Numbered from the stretch's first letter, positions 1 to 8,673 are shown. The stretch is DNA of 64,000 bases from Niallia taxi (GCF_004005475.1 NZ_RZTZ01000020.1:1-64000), one strand, 5' to 3'. Program-made: numbers and translations. The notes: generated by a model from the sequence alone, not told the origin.

Positions 1-13
1 TTCTTTAATCATA

Positions 14-88
14 AAAAATTCCCCTCTTGTCTTCACGAACCATAGCTCCTCTCAACAAACTATGGTTCTATTTTAGATGGGGAATTTT
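14..88. repeat. Nested inverted repeat at the window edge
   Basis: Outer arms AAAAATTCCCC (14-24) and GGGGAATTTT (79-88) enclose inner arms ACCATAG (39-45) and CTATGGT (60-66). Together they would form a two-tier cruciform or RNA stem. It could terminate a transcript entering from beyond the left edge or be part of the origin. No gene is seen around it. Confidence 0.5.
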
Positions 89-204
89 ATTCCGGCTATA
101 TTGAGGATTTTAACATCGGCTTTAACAGATGATTATACTAAGTCAAAAATATTAGTAGGAAAACGGCAGAGAAAATTAAAATAATTAATACAAACAACTT
201 ACCT

Positions 205-272
205 TTTTATTGTTGTTTTAATGTTTTAATATATTGTTTTATATTTTTTTATTGTTTTAATTGTTTTATGAT
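205..272. other. AT-rich repeat tract beside the iterons, possible unwinding element
   Basis: The tract is almost pure A/T and repeats TGTTTTA and ATTGTTTTA several times (for example around 228-236 and 251-268). In iteron plasmids an AT-rich direct-repeat region next to the Rep-binding iterons is commonly where the strands open. The role here is inferred from position and composition; I did not find a convincing DnaA box. Confidence 0.5.
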
Positions 273-311
273 GTCGAAAAGCATAGAATTACCAAGGCTT
301 CATGGAGTTAA

Positions 312-990
312 AGTATCACTAATTTAGCGTAAACCATCACCAATATAGCGTAAGGTATCACTAATTTAGCGTAAACCATCACCGATATGGCGTCAAAGTA
401 TCACTAATTTAGCGTAAACCATCACTAATATAGCGTCAAAGTATCACTAATTTAGCGTAAACCATCACCGATATAGCGCCAAAGTATCACTAATTTAGCG
501 TAAACCATCACCAATATAGCGTTAAAGTATCACTAATTTAGCGTAAACCATCACCGATATAGCGTTAAAGTATCACTAATTTAGCGTAAACCATCACCGA
601 TATAGCGTTAAAGTATCACTAATTTAGCGTAAACCATCACCAATATAGCGTCAAAGTATCACTAATTTAGCGTAAACCATTACCAATATGGCGTTAAAGT
701 ATCACCAATTTAGCGTGAATCATTACCAGTATGGCGCCAAATATCACTAATTTAGCGTGAGCTATCATTAATATGGTATTAAAGTATCACTAATTTAGCG
801 TGAGTCATACTCAAAGGCGTTATATTATCACTAATTTTGTTTGAGCTATCCCAAAGGGCGTTAAAGTATCACTAATTTTGTGTTCAAACACCGATATGGG
901 GTTATTACTATCACTAATTTAGCGTAGACATTAAAAAATACCTTTGAAGTATCACTAATCTTGCGAGTATCCATACATAATTAATGAAAA
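312..990 (+). repeat. Iteron array (two alternating 21-22 bp iteron types)
   Basis: More than twenty tandem units share the core ATCACTAATTTAGCGT or ATCACCAATATAGCGT. Type A has TTTAGCGTAAAC and type B has ATATAGCGT(C/T)AAAG; they alternate A-B-A-B with a 42-43 bp pair period, so each unit spans about two helical turns. The first A units begin at 314 and 356. Units are near-identical from 314 to about 710 and then decay toward 990. Position just upstream of a Rep_3 gene marks this as the replication origin and copy-control region. Confidence 0.93.
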
Positions 991-1500
991 ATCACTAATT
1001 TATTTACAAAACTTCACGAAGTTAAGATTATTTCTCTTAAAGGGATTTATGAAGGTTAGTTGTTTACAAATTACTAGAAAAAGGTGATAAAAGAATTATT
1101 AACTATCACTTATTTTGTGAAAAATGTCGAATTTGGCAAGGAAATTAAAAGAAAAGAACAGGAAATGATAAATAAATATAGAAATATGTCTAAAGAAATC
1201 AAATAAATTTAAAGGCTTATGAAATAAAAGGAACTTATTCTTGAAGTGTTTGATTTTTATTAATTTGAATATACCGGGAACTATCACTAAATTGGCGTTA
1301 GTTTTATGATGAAGTATCACTAATTTTGCGTATAAAGAAATAAAAATCAGGTTTTAACATATATTAATGAAAATTGTTCTTAACCATCACTAATTTAGCG
1401 ATAAATGTACCGAATATATTTGGGATACGCAAAATTGGTGACAGTTTAAGGTTTAAAAATACACTTTTATAATTTTCTGTGCAAAATTAGTGATATTATT
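991..1500. repeat. Scattered and inverted iteron copies upstream of rep
   Basis: Diverged iteron cores occur near 994, 1104, 1281, 1313 and 1384 in the forward sense. They occur in the opposite sense near 1426-1440 (ACGCAAAATTGGTGAC and its surroundings on the top strand) and 1482-1495 (GCAAAATTAGTGAT). Inverted copies near the initiator promoter are typical of Rep autoregulation and of handcuffing between iteron groups. No gene is credible in this stretch. Confidence 0.7.
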
Positions 1501-1538
1501 AAGAATACCTGAGATTTGTAGATGCTTTTATTTACAAT

Positions 1539-1569
1539 ACTATCACCCTATGTTATTTTTAGTGATAGT
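1539..1569. promoter_or_regulatory. Perfect dyad at the rep promoter, probable Rep operator
   Basis: ACTATCAC (1539-1546) and GTGATAGT (1562-1569) are perfect inverted arms with a 15-bp centre. The arms contain the TATCAC part of the iteron core, so the same initiator could bind here. The dyad ends 15 bases before the Shine-Dalgarno sequence of the rep gene, which fits repression of rep by Rep dimers as known for Rep_3 plasmids. Confidence 0.7.
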
Positions 1570-1600
1570 ATACATATAGAATTTGGAGGATCGTATTCGT

Positions 1601-2815
1601 ATGGATAATTCAATAATTGAGATGGGAAATGAACTCGATAGTATCAATACGAAAAACTGGGTAACCAAATCGAATGAGTTAATTGAAAGTACATATAAAT
1701 TATCTTTGCAAGAACAACGCATTCTTTTAGTTATGGCTTCTAAAGTGCAACCTAGTGATGAAACGTTAAAAACCTATCGGTTTAGAGCAAGAGATTTTAT
1801 AGAGATTATAGGAAACTCAAAAAAAACAGGTTTTTATTCTTATCTTAGAGAGATTGTAAACGGACTTCAAACTAAGGTCCTGACTATAAAAAAAGATGGT
1901 AAACAAAGAAACTATAGCTGGGTAATTACATCTATATATGAGGATAATGAAGGATATATTACACTTCAATTCCATCCGGAGTTAAAGGGCTTTTTTTTAG
2001 AATTAAAAGACAAGTTTACCTCTTATCAACTAGAAAATGTTGTTCGTCTAAATTCCGTTTATTCTATAAGGATTTATGAACTTCTTAAACAATATGAGCG
2101 AATTAGAAAAAGAAAACTAACGTTAATGGAATTGCGGACGTTTTTAGGTATAGAACCTACTAAGTATAAGCAATATGGACATTTAAAGAGTAAGGTTTTA
2201 TTAGTGGCTCAAAAGGAGGTTAATAATAATACCGATATTAATTTTGAGTTTAATGAGATTAAAACCGGGCGAAAAGTAACCAGTATTGAATTTATCATTA
2301 GAAGTAATATCCATCATATAGAGGAAGCAGTTCCTGATGACGTTGACTTGGAAGAGGAAGAACAATTACTATTATTTGATGATTTGCAGACACAGTTATC
2401 TAATTTAGGAGTAACAGTTGAGAAGATAAATTGGTTAATTAGTGAATTTCCAGAAGATCAAATTAGAAGAAATATTGATTATGTCCAAGCTCGAAAGGGA
2501 ATTAGTAGAAAAGCTGGTTACACTGTAAAGGCAATTCAATTAGATTATGCTCTGTCCACTGAAAAGGAATGTTCAGATAAAATTTTACTTGATCCTGTAG
2601 AAGAAGCAGTGCGTCAATTTATAAACGAAAATGTACCTAAGAAGAAAGTAAAACGAGTTGAGCATTTGCCAATATATATGTTAAGACAGCCTGCTATTAA
2701 TTTCTTCAGTAAATATGTTTCCGAAGAAGAAGCAACAATGATTTGGGAGTTGCGACAAGAAGAGATTTATAATGAAATTAGTAAAAAAAGTAAAAATATG
2801 ATGAGTAATAAATAA
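1601..2815 (+). CDS. Rep_3 family plasmid replication initiator
   Basis: This 404-residue protein has the N-terminal signature of the RepB/Rep_3 initiators: NWVTKSNELIES followed by LSLQEQRILLVMASK (roughly residues 14-45), then two winged-helix regions to about residue 230. The C-terminal part (YVQARKGISRKAGYTVKAI and an acidic/basic tail) is less conserved. It would bind the iterons upstream and start replication, and its own promoter carries an iteron-like dyad. The start is ATG 1601, with GGAGGA at 1585-1590; an in-frame TTG at 1583 overlaps that ribosome-binding site and is not used. A terminator follows 22 bases after the stop. Function is secure from family and context; the exact plasmid incompatibility group is not determined. 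Confidence 0.93.
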   Translation: MDNSIIEMGNELDSINTKNWVTKSNELIESTYKLSLQEQRILLVMASKVQPSDETLKTYRFRARDFIEIIGNSKKTGFYSYLREIVNGLQTKVLTIKKDGKQRNYSWVITSIYEDNEGYITLQFHPELKGFFLELKDKFTSYQLENVVRLNSVYSIRIYELLKQYERIRKRKLTLMELRTFLGIEPTKYKQYGHLKSKVLLVAQKEVNNNTDINFEFNEIKTGRKVTSIEFIIRSNIHHIEEAVPDDVDLEEEEQLLLFDDLQTQLSNLGVTVEKINWLISEFPEDQIRRNIDYVQARKGISRKAGYTVKAIQLDYALSTEKECSDKILLDPVEEAVRQFINENVPKKKVKRVEHLPIYMLRQPAINFFSKYVSEEEATMIWELRQEEIYNEISKKSKNMMSNK

Positions 2816-2836
2816 TCATATTAACAATATCTGTTG

Positions 2837-2876
2837 AAAAACACCATGCTAATTCTATAAGCAGGGTGTTTTTTTA
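2837..2876 (+). terminator. Rho-independent terminator of rep
   Basis: AAAACACCATGCT (2838-2850) pairs with AGCAGGGTGTTTT (2860-2872), one mismatch, and is followed by a run of T. It closes the rep transcript. Confidence 0.85.
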
Positions 2877-2969
2877 TGTCATTTGTTTTTTGCAAAAATA
2901 AAATACATAAGTTTGCAAGTTTATAATACAGACTATTGCAATGAAAAGTGCAAAGCTATAAAGGATTTG

Positions 2970-3069
2970 ACATGGAGCCTCTAGGGCCAAGTCCAAGAGC
3001 CTCAAAAGCCAGATATAACAAGTATCTGGATCTGCCAAGATAGGCTATAACACAAGCGCCTCTCCATGT
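2970..3069 (+). ncRNA. Compact branched RNA or DNA structure of unknown class
   Basis: Closing arms ACATGGAG (2970-2977) and CTCCATGT (3062-3069) are perfectly complementary. Inside lies a perfect hairpin CCAGATA (3009-3015)/TATCTGG (3023-3029) plus short helices such as CTCT/AGAG and GCC/GGC. The segment is visibly richer in G+C than its surroundings and sits in an otherwise gene-free stretch (2876-3444). It could be a small RNA, ribozyme-like fold, riboswitch-like leader, or a single-strand replication signal. I do not recognise the family. The rest of 3070-3444 shows only AT-rich sequence. Confidence 0.45.
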
Positions 3070-3444
3070 GAAATCGTGGGTAAATCACTGTGTATTTTTG
3101 CTTGCAACTTTCTGTAATGATTCTTTGCTACACTTTACACTATAATTTTGCATTAAACATTTTTTCAGAGAATAATATACATTTTTTTTTGTAAGGTTTG
3201 TTCATACTACTTTATATTTACAATTATTATAAAGATGAGGAGGTATGTTAAGGTTTTTATTAATTTAAAAAAAAGTAATTCTACGCATTCAATTTTCTTA
3301 TTATTTAAATAAATATCAATTAGGGAAGAATACATCATTTTGACAACATAAGATAAAAATAATATAAATATTCTATGTTCTGGTAAATACTTTTACAATC
3401 CAGGAAATAAAGATAAATAAATAGTGAAATATTGGGGATTAAAC

Positions 3445-3888
3445 ATGAAATTATCAAAAAGGAAATATAAGCTATATATAACTTTTAAAGGATTAGCAGT
3501 TCTTCTTCTTCTTGGGAGTTTATTAGCTATAATTAAAGGTTTTATACCCATTGAACCTACATCAAATATTTCCCATATAAATAAAGAGCTAGGTAGTAAC
3601 TACTTAAAGATATTAAATACTTTTCTAATAATACCTATTGTAGAAGAATGGATATTCAGAAAATTTATTCCAGAAATTTTTCAAGATATAGTGGGAAGAA
3701 AGAAAATAATAATATTCTCCAATTTGCTTTTTTCATTTCTTCATTTTGACTGGTTTTTTCTTTCCTACTTTATGAATGGTTTAATTTACTCATGGGCATA
3801 TGCAAAAACAAACGATTTAAAGATCCCTATAATAATTCACAGTATTTGGAATATAAATGTTTATTTAATATCGATAAATTTACTGTAA
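3445..3888 (+). CDS. CPBP family intramembrane metalloprotease
   Basis: This 147-residue polytopic membrane protein carries the three motifs of the CPBP (CAAX protease and bacteriocin-processing) family. They are EEWIFR (Glu67, Glu68, Arg72), the F-x-x-x-H motif ending at His100 (FSFLH) and HSIWN (His132, Asn136). These residues hold the catalytic zinc site in the membrane. It is shorter than most family members but keeps the catalytic core. ATG 3445 is chosen because TTGGGGAT lies 7 bases upstream; an upstream GTG at 3424 has no ribosome-binding site. It stands alone between rep and the transfer operon. Roles known in the family include bacteriocin self-immunity and peptide processing; which applies here cannot be told. 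Confidence 0.82.
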   Translation: MKLSKRKYKLYITFKGLAVLLLLGSLLAIIKGFIPIEPTSNISHINKELGSNYLKILNTFLIIPIVEEWIFRKFIPEIFQDIVGRKKIIIFSNLLFSFLHFDWFFLSYFMNGLIYSWAYAKTNDLKIPIIIHSIWNINVYLISINLL

Positions 3889-4137
3889 TTCTAGACGAAA
3901 TAAATACAGAAGAAAAGTGTTTGGTACTTAAATGTTAAGCAAAGAGTAGGTGAAGAATACAGAATTTCACTAAATAGTTTGGAGTATAAAAAGTGCTCAG
4001 GGAATGATTTATAATAATAGAAAAATGTTCCCTTCTTTTGAGGAAAACATAGTGTTTGGCACCTACAAATTTTAAACTTAGGAGATTTAAAAACGTTTAT
4101 GGTAAAAAATACCCATAATTATTATAGGTAAATAGTA

Positions 4138-4166
4138 TTGACCGCTCTATAATATCCGTGTAATAT
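4138..4166 (+). promoter_or_regulatory. Sigma-A type promoter, candidate for the conjugation operon
   Basis: TTGACC (4138-4143) and TAATAT (4161-4166) are separated by exactly 17 bases. This is the best promoter match upstream of the long rightward transfer operon. A transcript from here would run through the terminator at 4397 before the first gene, so the leader could be attenuated. Confidence 0.6.
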
Positions 4167-4396
4167 TTAGGTCGAAAGAAGATATCGTGTAAAATAAATA
4201 CATTTTATACAATTTGTAGTAATTATTAGTTACCTGATGCTACTGTTAACCTCTCTATTATAAAATAGCAATCGCCACATGAATTAATTGGAATTATTAT
4301 TAAGTGTTACAAATTTCTTTAAAATATTATTAATTATACTTTTTTAGAAATAGAGTTTCGTAAAATGATTTTCTTAATTAAGGTGTTTGTTTTTGA

Positions 4397-4437
4397 GAAG
4401 GCAGTAGTCCAGGTGGGCTACTGCCTTCTTTTTTTTC
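4397..4437 (+). terminator. Strong rho-independent terminator or attenuator
   Basis: GAAGGCAGTAG (4397-4407) pairs perfectly with CTACTGCCTTC (4418-4428), followed by eight T. It lies between the candidate promoter at 4138 and the gene at 4475. It either insulates the operon or acts as a leader attenuator. Confidence 0.9.
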
Positions 4438-4474
4438 TATATAAAATTTAATTAAAAGAAAGGAGGAAACTATT

Positions 4475-4744
4475 ATGGCAGAAAAGTTATATGTCGGGTG
4501 GACTGAATATGATGTGAAAGAAAAAACATGGCAGTTACTAACAACAGACGGTTCAACCTATGTTAAGGTAGATTTTAAAGGTAATTTTATTAATACAGCG
4601 ACTAAAAGAATGGTACCACTTTATAAAATCTATGATCAGATTAGGAATTGTACTGATTCAGAAGGAATGATTATAGCAAAAAGGAAACGTTATGGAACAC
4701 CCTTATTACCAATGAAACATAGAAAAAAAGCAAGAATTGGATAA
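4475..4744 (+). CDS. Small protein, candidate conAn antitermination partner
   Basis: The 89-residue product starts MAEKLYVGWTEYDV and is basic at its C-terminus (KRKRYGTPLLPMKHRKKARIG). It has no signal peptide or membrane segment, and I do not recognise a domain. AAAGGAGGAAA lies upstream of ATG 4475. It sits directly before the large structured RNA (4818-5100) at the head of the transfer operon. That matches the arrangement I remember for the bipartite conAn system of pLS20-type elements, where a small processivity protein works with an RNA. The basic tail would suit RNA binding. Assignment is by position only; the 78-residue protein at 5196 is the other candidate. Confidence 0.55.
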   Translation: MAEKLYVGWTEYDVKEKTWQLLTTDGSTYVKVDFKGNFINTATKRMVPLYKIYDQIRNCTDSEGMIIAKRKRYGTPLLPMKHRKKARIG

Positions 4745-4817
4745 TATGCCTTTAAATAACATGTATATATTTTTAATATGCAAATAATGGTTTTAAGAAA
4801 CTGATTTTATTTTGCAT

Positions 4818-5100
4818 TGTTCCTTGAAAACTTTATATAGTTGACGTACTGCACTTGTCCCTTTGCAAGTGTCACCTGGTTGGTTGCCAGGGGTATAAGG
4901 TTATAAGACGTAAGAAGGTGTCTTTATTTTTAACATAGTTTAAATAATGTTAAAGGTTTCTGATTATCCGAAATCAGAATCAATTAAGTACTTTGCGATG
5001 ACCATAGAACAGCAAACCACTGTTTGATAATTGAAGCAAAGTGTATTTGCCAAGATCCTTATTTATAAGGGGAGCAATTTACTTAATAAGGTGGCAACTC
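4818..5100 (+). ncRNA. Large structured leader RNA, candidate conAn antiterminator element
   Basis: It begins with TGTTCCTTGAAAACT (4818-4832), one base from the boxA sequence of Bacillus rRNA antitermination leaders as I recall it. Stems follow: CACTTG/CAAGTG (4852-4871), CCTGG/CCAGG (4875-4891), TTTAACAT/ATGTTAAA (4929-4954), TTCTGATT/AATCAGAA (4958-4979). Next come ACTTTGC/GCAAAGT (4990-5042) enclosing CAAAC/GTTTG (5013-5026), then TTGCCA/TGGCAA (5047-5097) enclosing CCTTAT/ATAAGG (5057-5070). No reading frame crosses it. The ordered hairpins, the boxA-like start and the many downstream terminators fit a processive antitermination RNA. True boundaries may extend to about 5190. Confidence 0.65.
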
Positions 5101-5195
5101 AAGGCCTTAATCGTTGCATTAAACAAAGACATAATTTGTATACTAAAAAAATATACACACTTAATGGGCAAAGCTACAGAAAAAAGGTGAACTGA

Positions 5196-5432
5196 ATGAA
5201 AAAGAGTCTTTGGACTAGTGAAATAAGATTTATCTCTGGTAACAAAGAAGTTTTGGAATTTGCTGATGAAGAAAAAGCTATTCAGTTTTACAACATACTT
5301 TTATCTACTCAAAAAGGAGACTTCGTTAGTATCTTTTTAGATACGGGTCTAACAGAAACATTAATCAATATTAACAATATTGAAACGATTACGAAACCGA
5401 AAAAAATGATGGATATATCCACTTTAATATAA
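5196..5432 (+). CDS. Small cytoplasmic protein of unknown function
   Basis: The 78-residue product (MKKSLWTSEIRFISGNKEV at its start) has no membrane segment. A predicted beta-alpha-beta layout and the central EFADEEKAIQFYN resemble small single-domain proteins of plasmid operons, but I do not recognise it. AAAAGGTGA precedes ATG 5196. It lies between the structured RNA and a terminator (5457-5491), so only transcripts that pass the antiterminator would express the genes beyond it. It could be the protein partner of that RNA. No function is assigned. Confidence 0.65.
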   Translation: MKKSLWTSEIRFISGNKEVLEFADEEKAIQFYNILLSTQKGDFVSIFLDTGLTETLININNIETITKPKKMMDISTLI

Positions 5433-5456
5433 TTTAATCAGTCAACTACTATTATC

Positions 5457-5491
5457 AAAAGAGCTATCATTTCATGTATAGCTCTTTTTTA
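5457..5491 (+). terminator. Rho-independent terminator inside the transfer operon
   Basis: AAAAGAGCTAT (5457-5467) and ATAGCTCTTTT (5478-5488) are perfect arms and the T-rich tail runs to about 5499. It lies between the leader genes and the structural transfer genes, all on the same strand, so the downstream operon would need readthrough. Confidence 0.88.
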
Positions 5492-5569
5492 TTTTTTTTA
5501 AGGAGGGGAGGCTTACAGTACTATATTTTATCGAGTAAGATTATTAAGGAAAAGGAAGATAAAATTGTG

Positions 5570-8185
5570 ATGAAATTTAGCTTTAAATCTATGCTTTCCC
5601 TTTTTATAGTCCTTATCGCTGCAGCTGGACTAATGAAAGAGAAGGAACTTTCTGCAGCAACCCTTCAAAATTTAAAAGATTCTACTATAGCAACAGTCGT
5701 AAATCAAAATACGGAAATTAGCAGTAAATATAGATTCTATCCGGAATTTACTAGTGAGACTACTGTAGAAACATTCGGATCTGGGTGGTCTAAGAAATTC
5801 TCCAATGATGCAGCTGATGAATCAGCAGCTTATTTGGCTTTTGTTCCGAAAAGTGATTCACAAAAAGGGAAGCAAGGAATTATTTATAAAAACGTGGGTT
5901 TATTTGAAGGAAAAGTAATGGATTTAAAGATAACCGTGTTGGATTGGGATAGTTTAAAAGAATCTCCTGCTAATATTGGTTATCGAATGAATAATATTGG
6001 ACATATTACGCAAGGATACAGATCGGTTAAACAAAAATGGGAATTTATTGATCATGAAAATGGAACAGCAATTAAGGTACATGGTTATTTAACTGTTAAC
6101 GATATTGATGCTGTACAAGGTGTATCGTTCACTGATACTCAAATAAACAAATTTGATAACTTGTATGTTACAAATGATGATTGGTTGAAATACGAACATA
6201 GTAATGGACAATATACTATTTTTGAAAGTGTAAATGGTGGAGCTACTAATTATGATAAGTTTGCCAGTTTTACTATTACTTTCTCGAATCAATCCGAGTT
6301 AACTTTTGAATGGAAGAAAATGTACGACTATAGTCCTTCTAAGACAAGGCCTACTCCTTCTTATGAAACAGAATTTATTTCACCTGGTCAGTATTTTTCC
6401 ATTACTGGAACAAAATTAGCGAGAACAGAAGCTATGGCACTAGAAAAGTATATTAATACAACAAGTACTAGTGAGATGAAATTAGAACAAGAGAATGTTT
6501 TAACTTCCTATAAACAGAATTTTTCCTATGAATTAATAAATCAGGTACATGATGAATACCCAGAATTCTACTTTAGCAACTATCAAATAAAAGATGTGGT
6601 TCCTAAAGGATTAAAGATTGAGTCCATTAATATTTATGACAAGGACCAAAAGGATGTAAGTAGTTTATTTGATGCTAAAAATAGTGGTAATACAGTATTA
6701 TTACAAGCAAAATCAACTTCTTTAGAAAAGAGCTCTTTTTATGGAAACACCTATAGAGTAGAAATCAAAGTAGTTCCAGTAAGTTTAAATGAATTAAATA
6801 AATTGGCAGAAAACGATGTGATTGAGTGGAAAAACACCGCAAGCAATAAGATTAATGGTGTAACAAGGAATTCTAATACCACTACAACTAAACTGTATCG
6901 AAGAAATGTTACCGAAAATCATATGGACAAAACAGAAGGTAAAACCATTGTAACCAACAGTAATAAAATGTTTGATGGTGAATCTTATTCTTATATTCCT
7001 AAAATGGATTTGACTTATAAATGGAACAATACTGCTTACCCTTACTCTCCAGAAAGTACGGATAAACAGGAAGGTACGATAAAAGGAAAAGATATTACGG
7101 TTAATTTTGAGTACACCCATCCAATTATTAATTTAGGATTTAAGAAGATTCAGATATATACAGATAAATCCGATAAAGGATTACCTGTAAAGCTTCAGTA
7201 TGCTGTTGGTTTATTAGGTAATTCCGAAGGGTGGGACACTAAAAAAGTAGACATCATAATTAATAATAAGGATACAAATAAACAGGTGGTAAATGAAACT
7301 TTTACCGTTAATGAACTAAAGAATACAGTGGAACTTAAAATACCTACCAGTACTTTAAAAGTGGATGATAAAGCTAATTATGAGGCTCAAATTCTTCCAA
7401 AAGATAAGGGTAATGTATTTATCCAGGAAGAGAAAGAAAAAATTAGCACAATTGGATATACTTCTTCAGAAGAGCAATTGAATATGAAAGCTGCCGATGT
7501 GGAAACGACTATTTATAGAGGGGTAATTATGACAGAAAGGGAAATTGGAGAAGAAATAAAAAAATACTATGAAACCTTAACGTTACCTACTTTAAAGCAT
7601 GATCCAGTTAAAAGTGGTTATGGAATAGATCTGACCAAACAGATCACATATAAGAATGATTTGAAGATGTTGCTAAATCTAATTAAATCCCAATATATCG
7701 TTGATAATCGGTTAATTGATTCTTATGTAGATTACCCACAAAAAGATAATAAAGCCAATATAAATGCTGTAACACAGTCTATAAAAATTAATGATGATAC
7801 TCTGCAACAGGTAGTAACTCTTCCGAAAGTATACATTGAAGAAAAAACAGGTGCTGTTTTCTCTGAAGGACAGAAACTAGCTAGTGATGCTCGTATTCAA
7901 TATAAACTTAAAAACGGTGGCAATAAACTTTATGTGCCAATTTGGCTAGACAAATTAGGGGAGTATGACATTCAATTTAGCAGTTTGGAACAAATAGGAG
8001 TTAACCAAGTATCTTTTCATATACAGGATTCTATTACTGTTAATGCCTATATGTATGGAACTATTGGTTCGGATACGATTAACAAGGATGAAATACTTAT
8101 TGAGCCAGTAGATCCAGAAAATCCTTATCCAGATGGACTGCCAAAAGGTTGGACAGAAGATGATCTATCCTGGTTCATTGAATAA
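5570..8185 (+). CDS. Large secreted surface protein, possible mating adhesin
   Basis: This 871-residue protein starts with a signal peptide (KFSFKSMLSLFIVLIAAAGL, then a likely cleavage near LSAAT). The rest is beta-rich, with Thr/Asn/Asp-rich segments in the manner of surface adhesins built from immunoglobulin-like domains. No LPxTG sorting signal or C-terminal membrane anchor is present; it ends acidic (DGLPKGWTEDDLSWFIE). ATG 5570 follows AAGGAAG; the frame is open further upstream, but that part overlaps the terminator at 5457. It is the first structural gene of the transfer operon and is followed by its own terminator. A role in recipient contact is inferred from position and architecture only. 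Confidence 0.7.
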   Translation: MKFSFKSMLSLFIVLIAAAGLMKEKELSAATLQNLKDSTIATVVNQNTEISSKYRFYPEFTSETTVETFGSGWSKKFSNDAADESAAYLAFVPKSDSQKGKQGIIYKNVGLFEGKVMDLKITVLDWDSLKESPANIGYRMNNIGHITQGYRSVKQKWEFIDHENGTAIKVHGYLTVNDIDAVQGVSFTDTQINKFDNLYVTNDDWLKYEHSNGQYTIFESVNGGATNYDKFASFTITFSNQSELTFEWKKMYDYSPSKTRPTPSYETEFISPGQYFSITGTKLARTEAMALEKYINTTSTSEMKLEQENVLTSYKQNFSYELINQVHDEYPEFYFSNYQIKDVVPKGLKIESINIYDKDQKDVSSLFDAKNSGNTVLLQAKSTSLEKSSFYGNTYRVEIKVVPVSLNELNKLAENDVIEWKNTASNKINGVTRNSNTTTTKLYRRNVTENHMDKTEGKTIVTNSNKMFDGESYSYIPKMDLTYKWNNTAYPYSPESTDKQEGTIKGKDITVNFEYTHPIINLGFKKIQIYTDKSDKGLPVKLQYAVGLLGNSEGWDTKKVDIIINNKDTNKQVVNETFTVNELKNTVELKIPTSTLKVDDKANYEAQILPKDKGNVFIQEEKEKISTIGYTSSEEQLNMKAADVETTIYRGVIMTEREIGEEIKKYYETLTLPTLKHDPVKSGYGIDLTKQITYKNDLKMLLNLIKSQYIVDNRLIDSYVDYPQKDNKANINAVTQSIKINDDTLQQVVTLPKVYIEEKTGAVFSEGQKLASDARIQYKLKNGGNKLYVPIWLDKLGEYDIQFSSLEQIGVNQVSFHIQDSITVNAYMYGTIGSDTINKDEILIEPVDPENPYPDGLPKGWTEDDLSWFIE

Positions 8186-8428
8186 TTATCATTAATGAAA
8201 TGAAAATGCTTGATACGAATTTTGCAATATAGACACTAGGTATAGTTAAATAATTTAGCTCCTTGACAAAGTGACGTTAGATTAAAATGTAGTAAAAGAA
8301 ACGTATAAATAGGTGTAACTCGTTTAGTTTGAATCTATAAAAAGTGTTCATAAGTTTCACCCTAGGAATGTATGAAAATACATTCCTTTTTTAATTCAAA
8401 AAAATATAGATGAAGGTAGGAAAATATT
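8186..8428. other. Spacer with operon-internal terminator
   Basis: No gene is supported. A TTGACA at about 8261 has no well-spaced -10 partner. A strong terminator occupies 8365-8392. Confidence 0.5.
8365..8392 (+). terminator. Rho-independent terminator inside the transfer operon
   Basis: GGAATGTAT (8365-8373), tetraloop GAAA, ATACATTCC (8378-8386), then six T. It separates the surface-protein gene from the pilus/T4SS genes on the same strand. Confidence 0.92.
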
Positions 8429-8611
8429 ATGTTAGAAACGAATACAGATCGCTTTTGGTGGATGATTGGTGCACTCTCTGTTGGAGGAGCAGTTTTTGCC
8501 GTACTTAAATTGAAATATCCAGAGTTACTTGATAAAGGTATTGAAAATTTACTTGGCTCTTTCCCTAATATTGCAGGGGTTGCTTCAGGTTTATTAAATT
8601 TATTCAGTTAA
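8429..8611 (+). CDS. Small single-pass membrane protein, pilin-like in size
   Basis: Sixty residues with one hydrophobic segment (WWMIGALSVGGAVFAVLKL, about residues 10-28) and a second mildly hydrophobic C-terminus. AAGGTAGG precedes the ATG. Its size and its position just ahead of a CpaF/TadA-like ATPase and TadB/TadC-like proteins recall short Flp-type pilins, but the Flp processing motif is not evident. Identity is therefore left open. Confidence 0.65.
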   Translation: MLETNTDRFWWMIGALSVGGAVFAVLKLKYPELLDKGIENLLGSFPNIAGVASGLLNLFS

Positions 8612-8673
8612 AGTATAAGGAGTATACAACAGAATAGCTGGACTTCTTCTTAATTAGAAAGGATTACAAATAA

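Larger units (their letters stand above)
3889..4474. other. Intergenic control region ahead of the transfer operon
   Basis: No gene is supported in these 586 bases. They hold a promoter-like pair at 4138-4166 and a strong terminator hairpin at 4397-4437, annotated separately. The remainder is AT-rich without repeats that I can define. Confidence 0.6.

Noticed and set aside
312-990. Regular short repeats that could be taken for a CRISPR array
   Set aside because: Units are contiguous with no unique spacers, share a plasmid iteron core and sit before a Rep_3 gene.
1099-1320. Minus-strand ORF of 73 codons in the origin region
   Set aside because: It is an AT-rich open stretch of Phe/Leu/Ile/Lys overlapping scattered iterons, with no ribosome-binding site or recognisable domain.
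2970-3069. Twister or hammerhead ribozyme
   Set aside because: Short TAACA and CAAG patterns are suggestive, but the conserved catalytic cores cannot be aligned by eye.
4818-5100. T-box, tmRNA, 6S or RNase P RNA
   Set aside because: The T-box GGUGGNACCGCG motif and the conserved cores of the other RNAs are not present.
5474-5569. Upstream extension of the large surface-protein gene
   Set aside because: It begins inside the terminator hairpin and lacks a ribosome-binding site; the signal peptide starts at ATG 5570.
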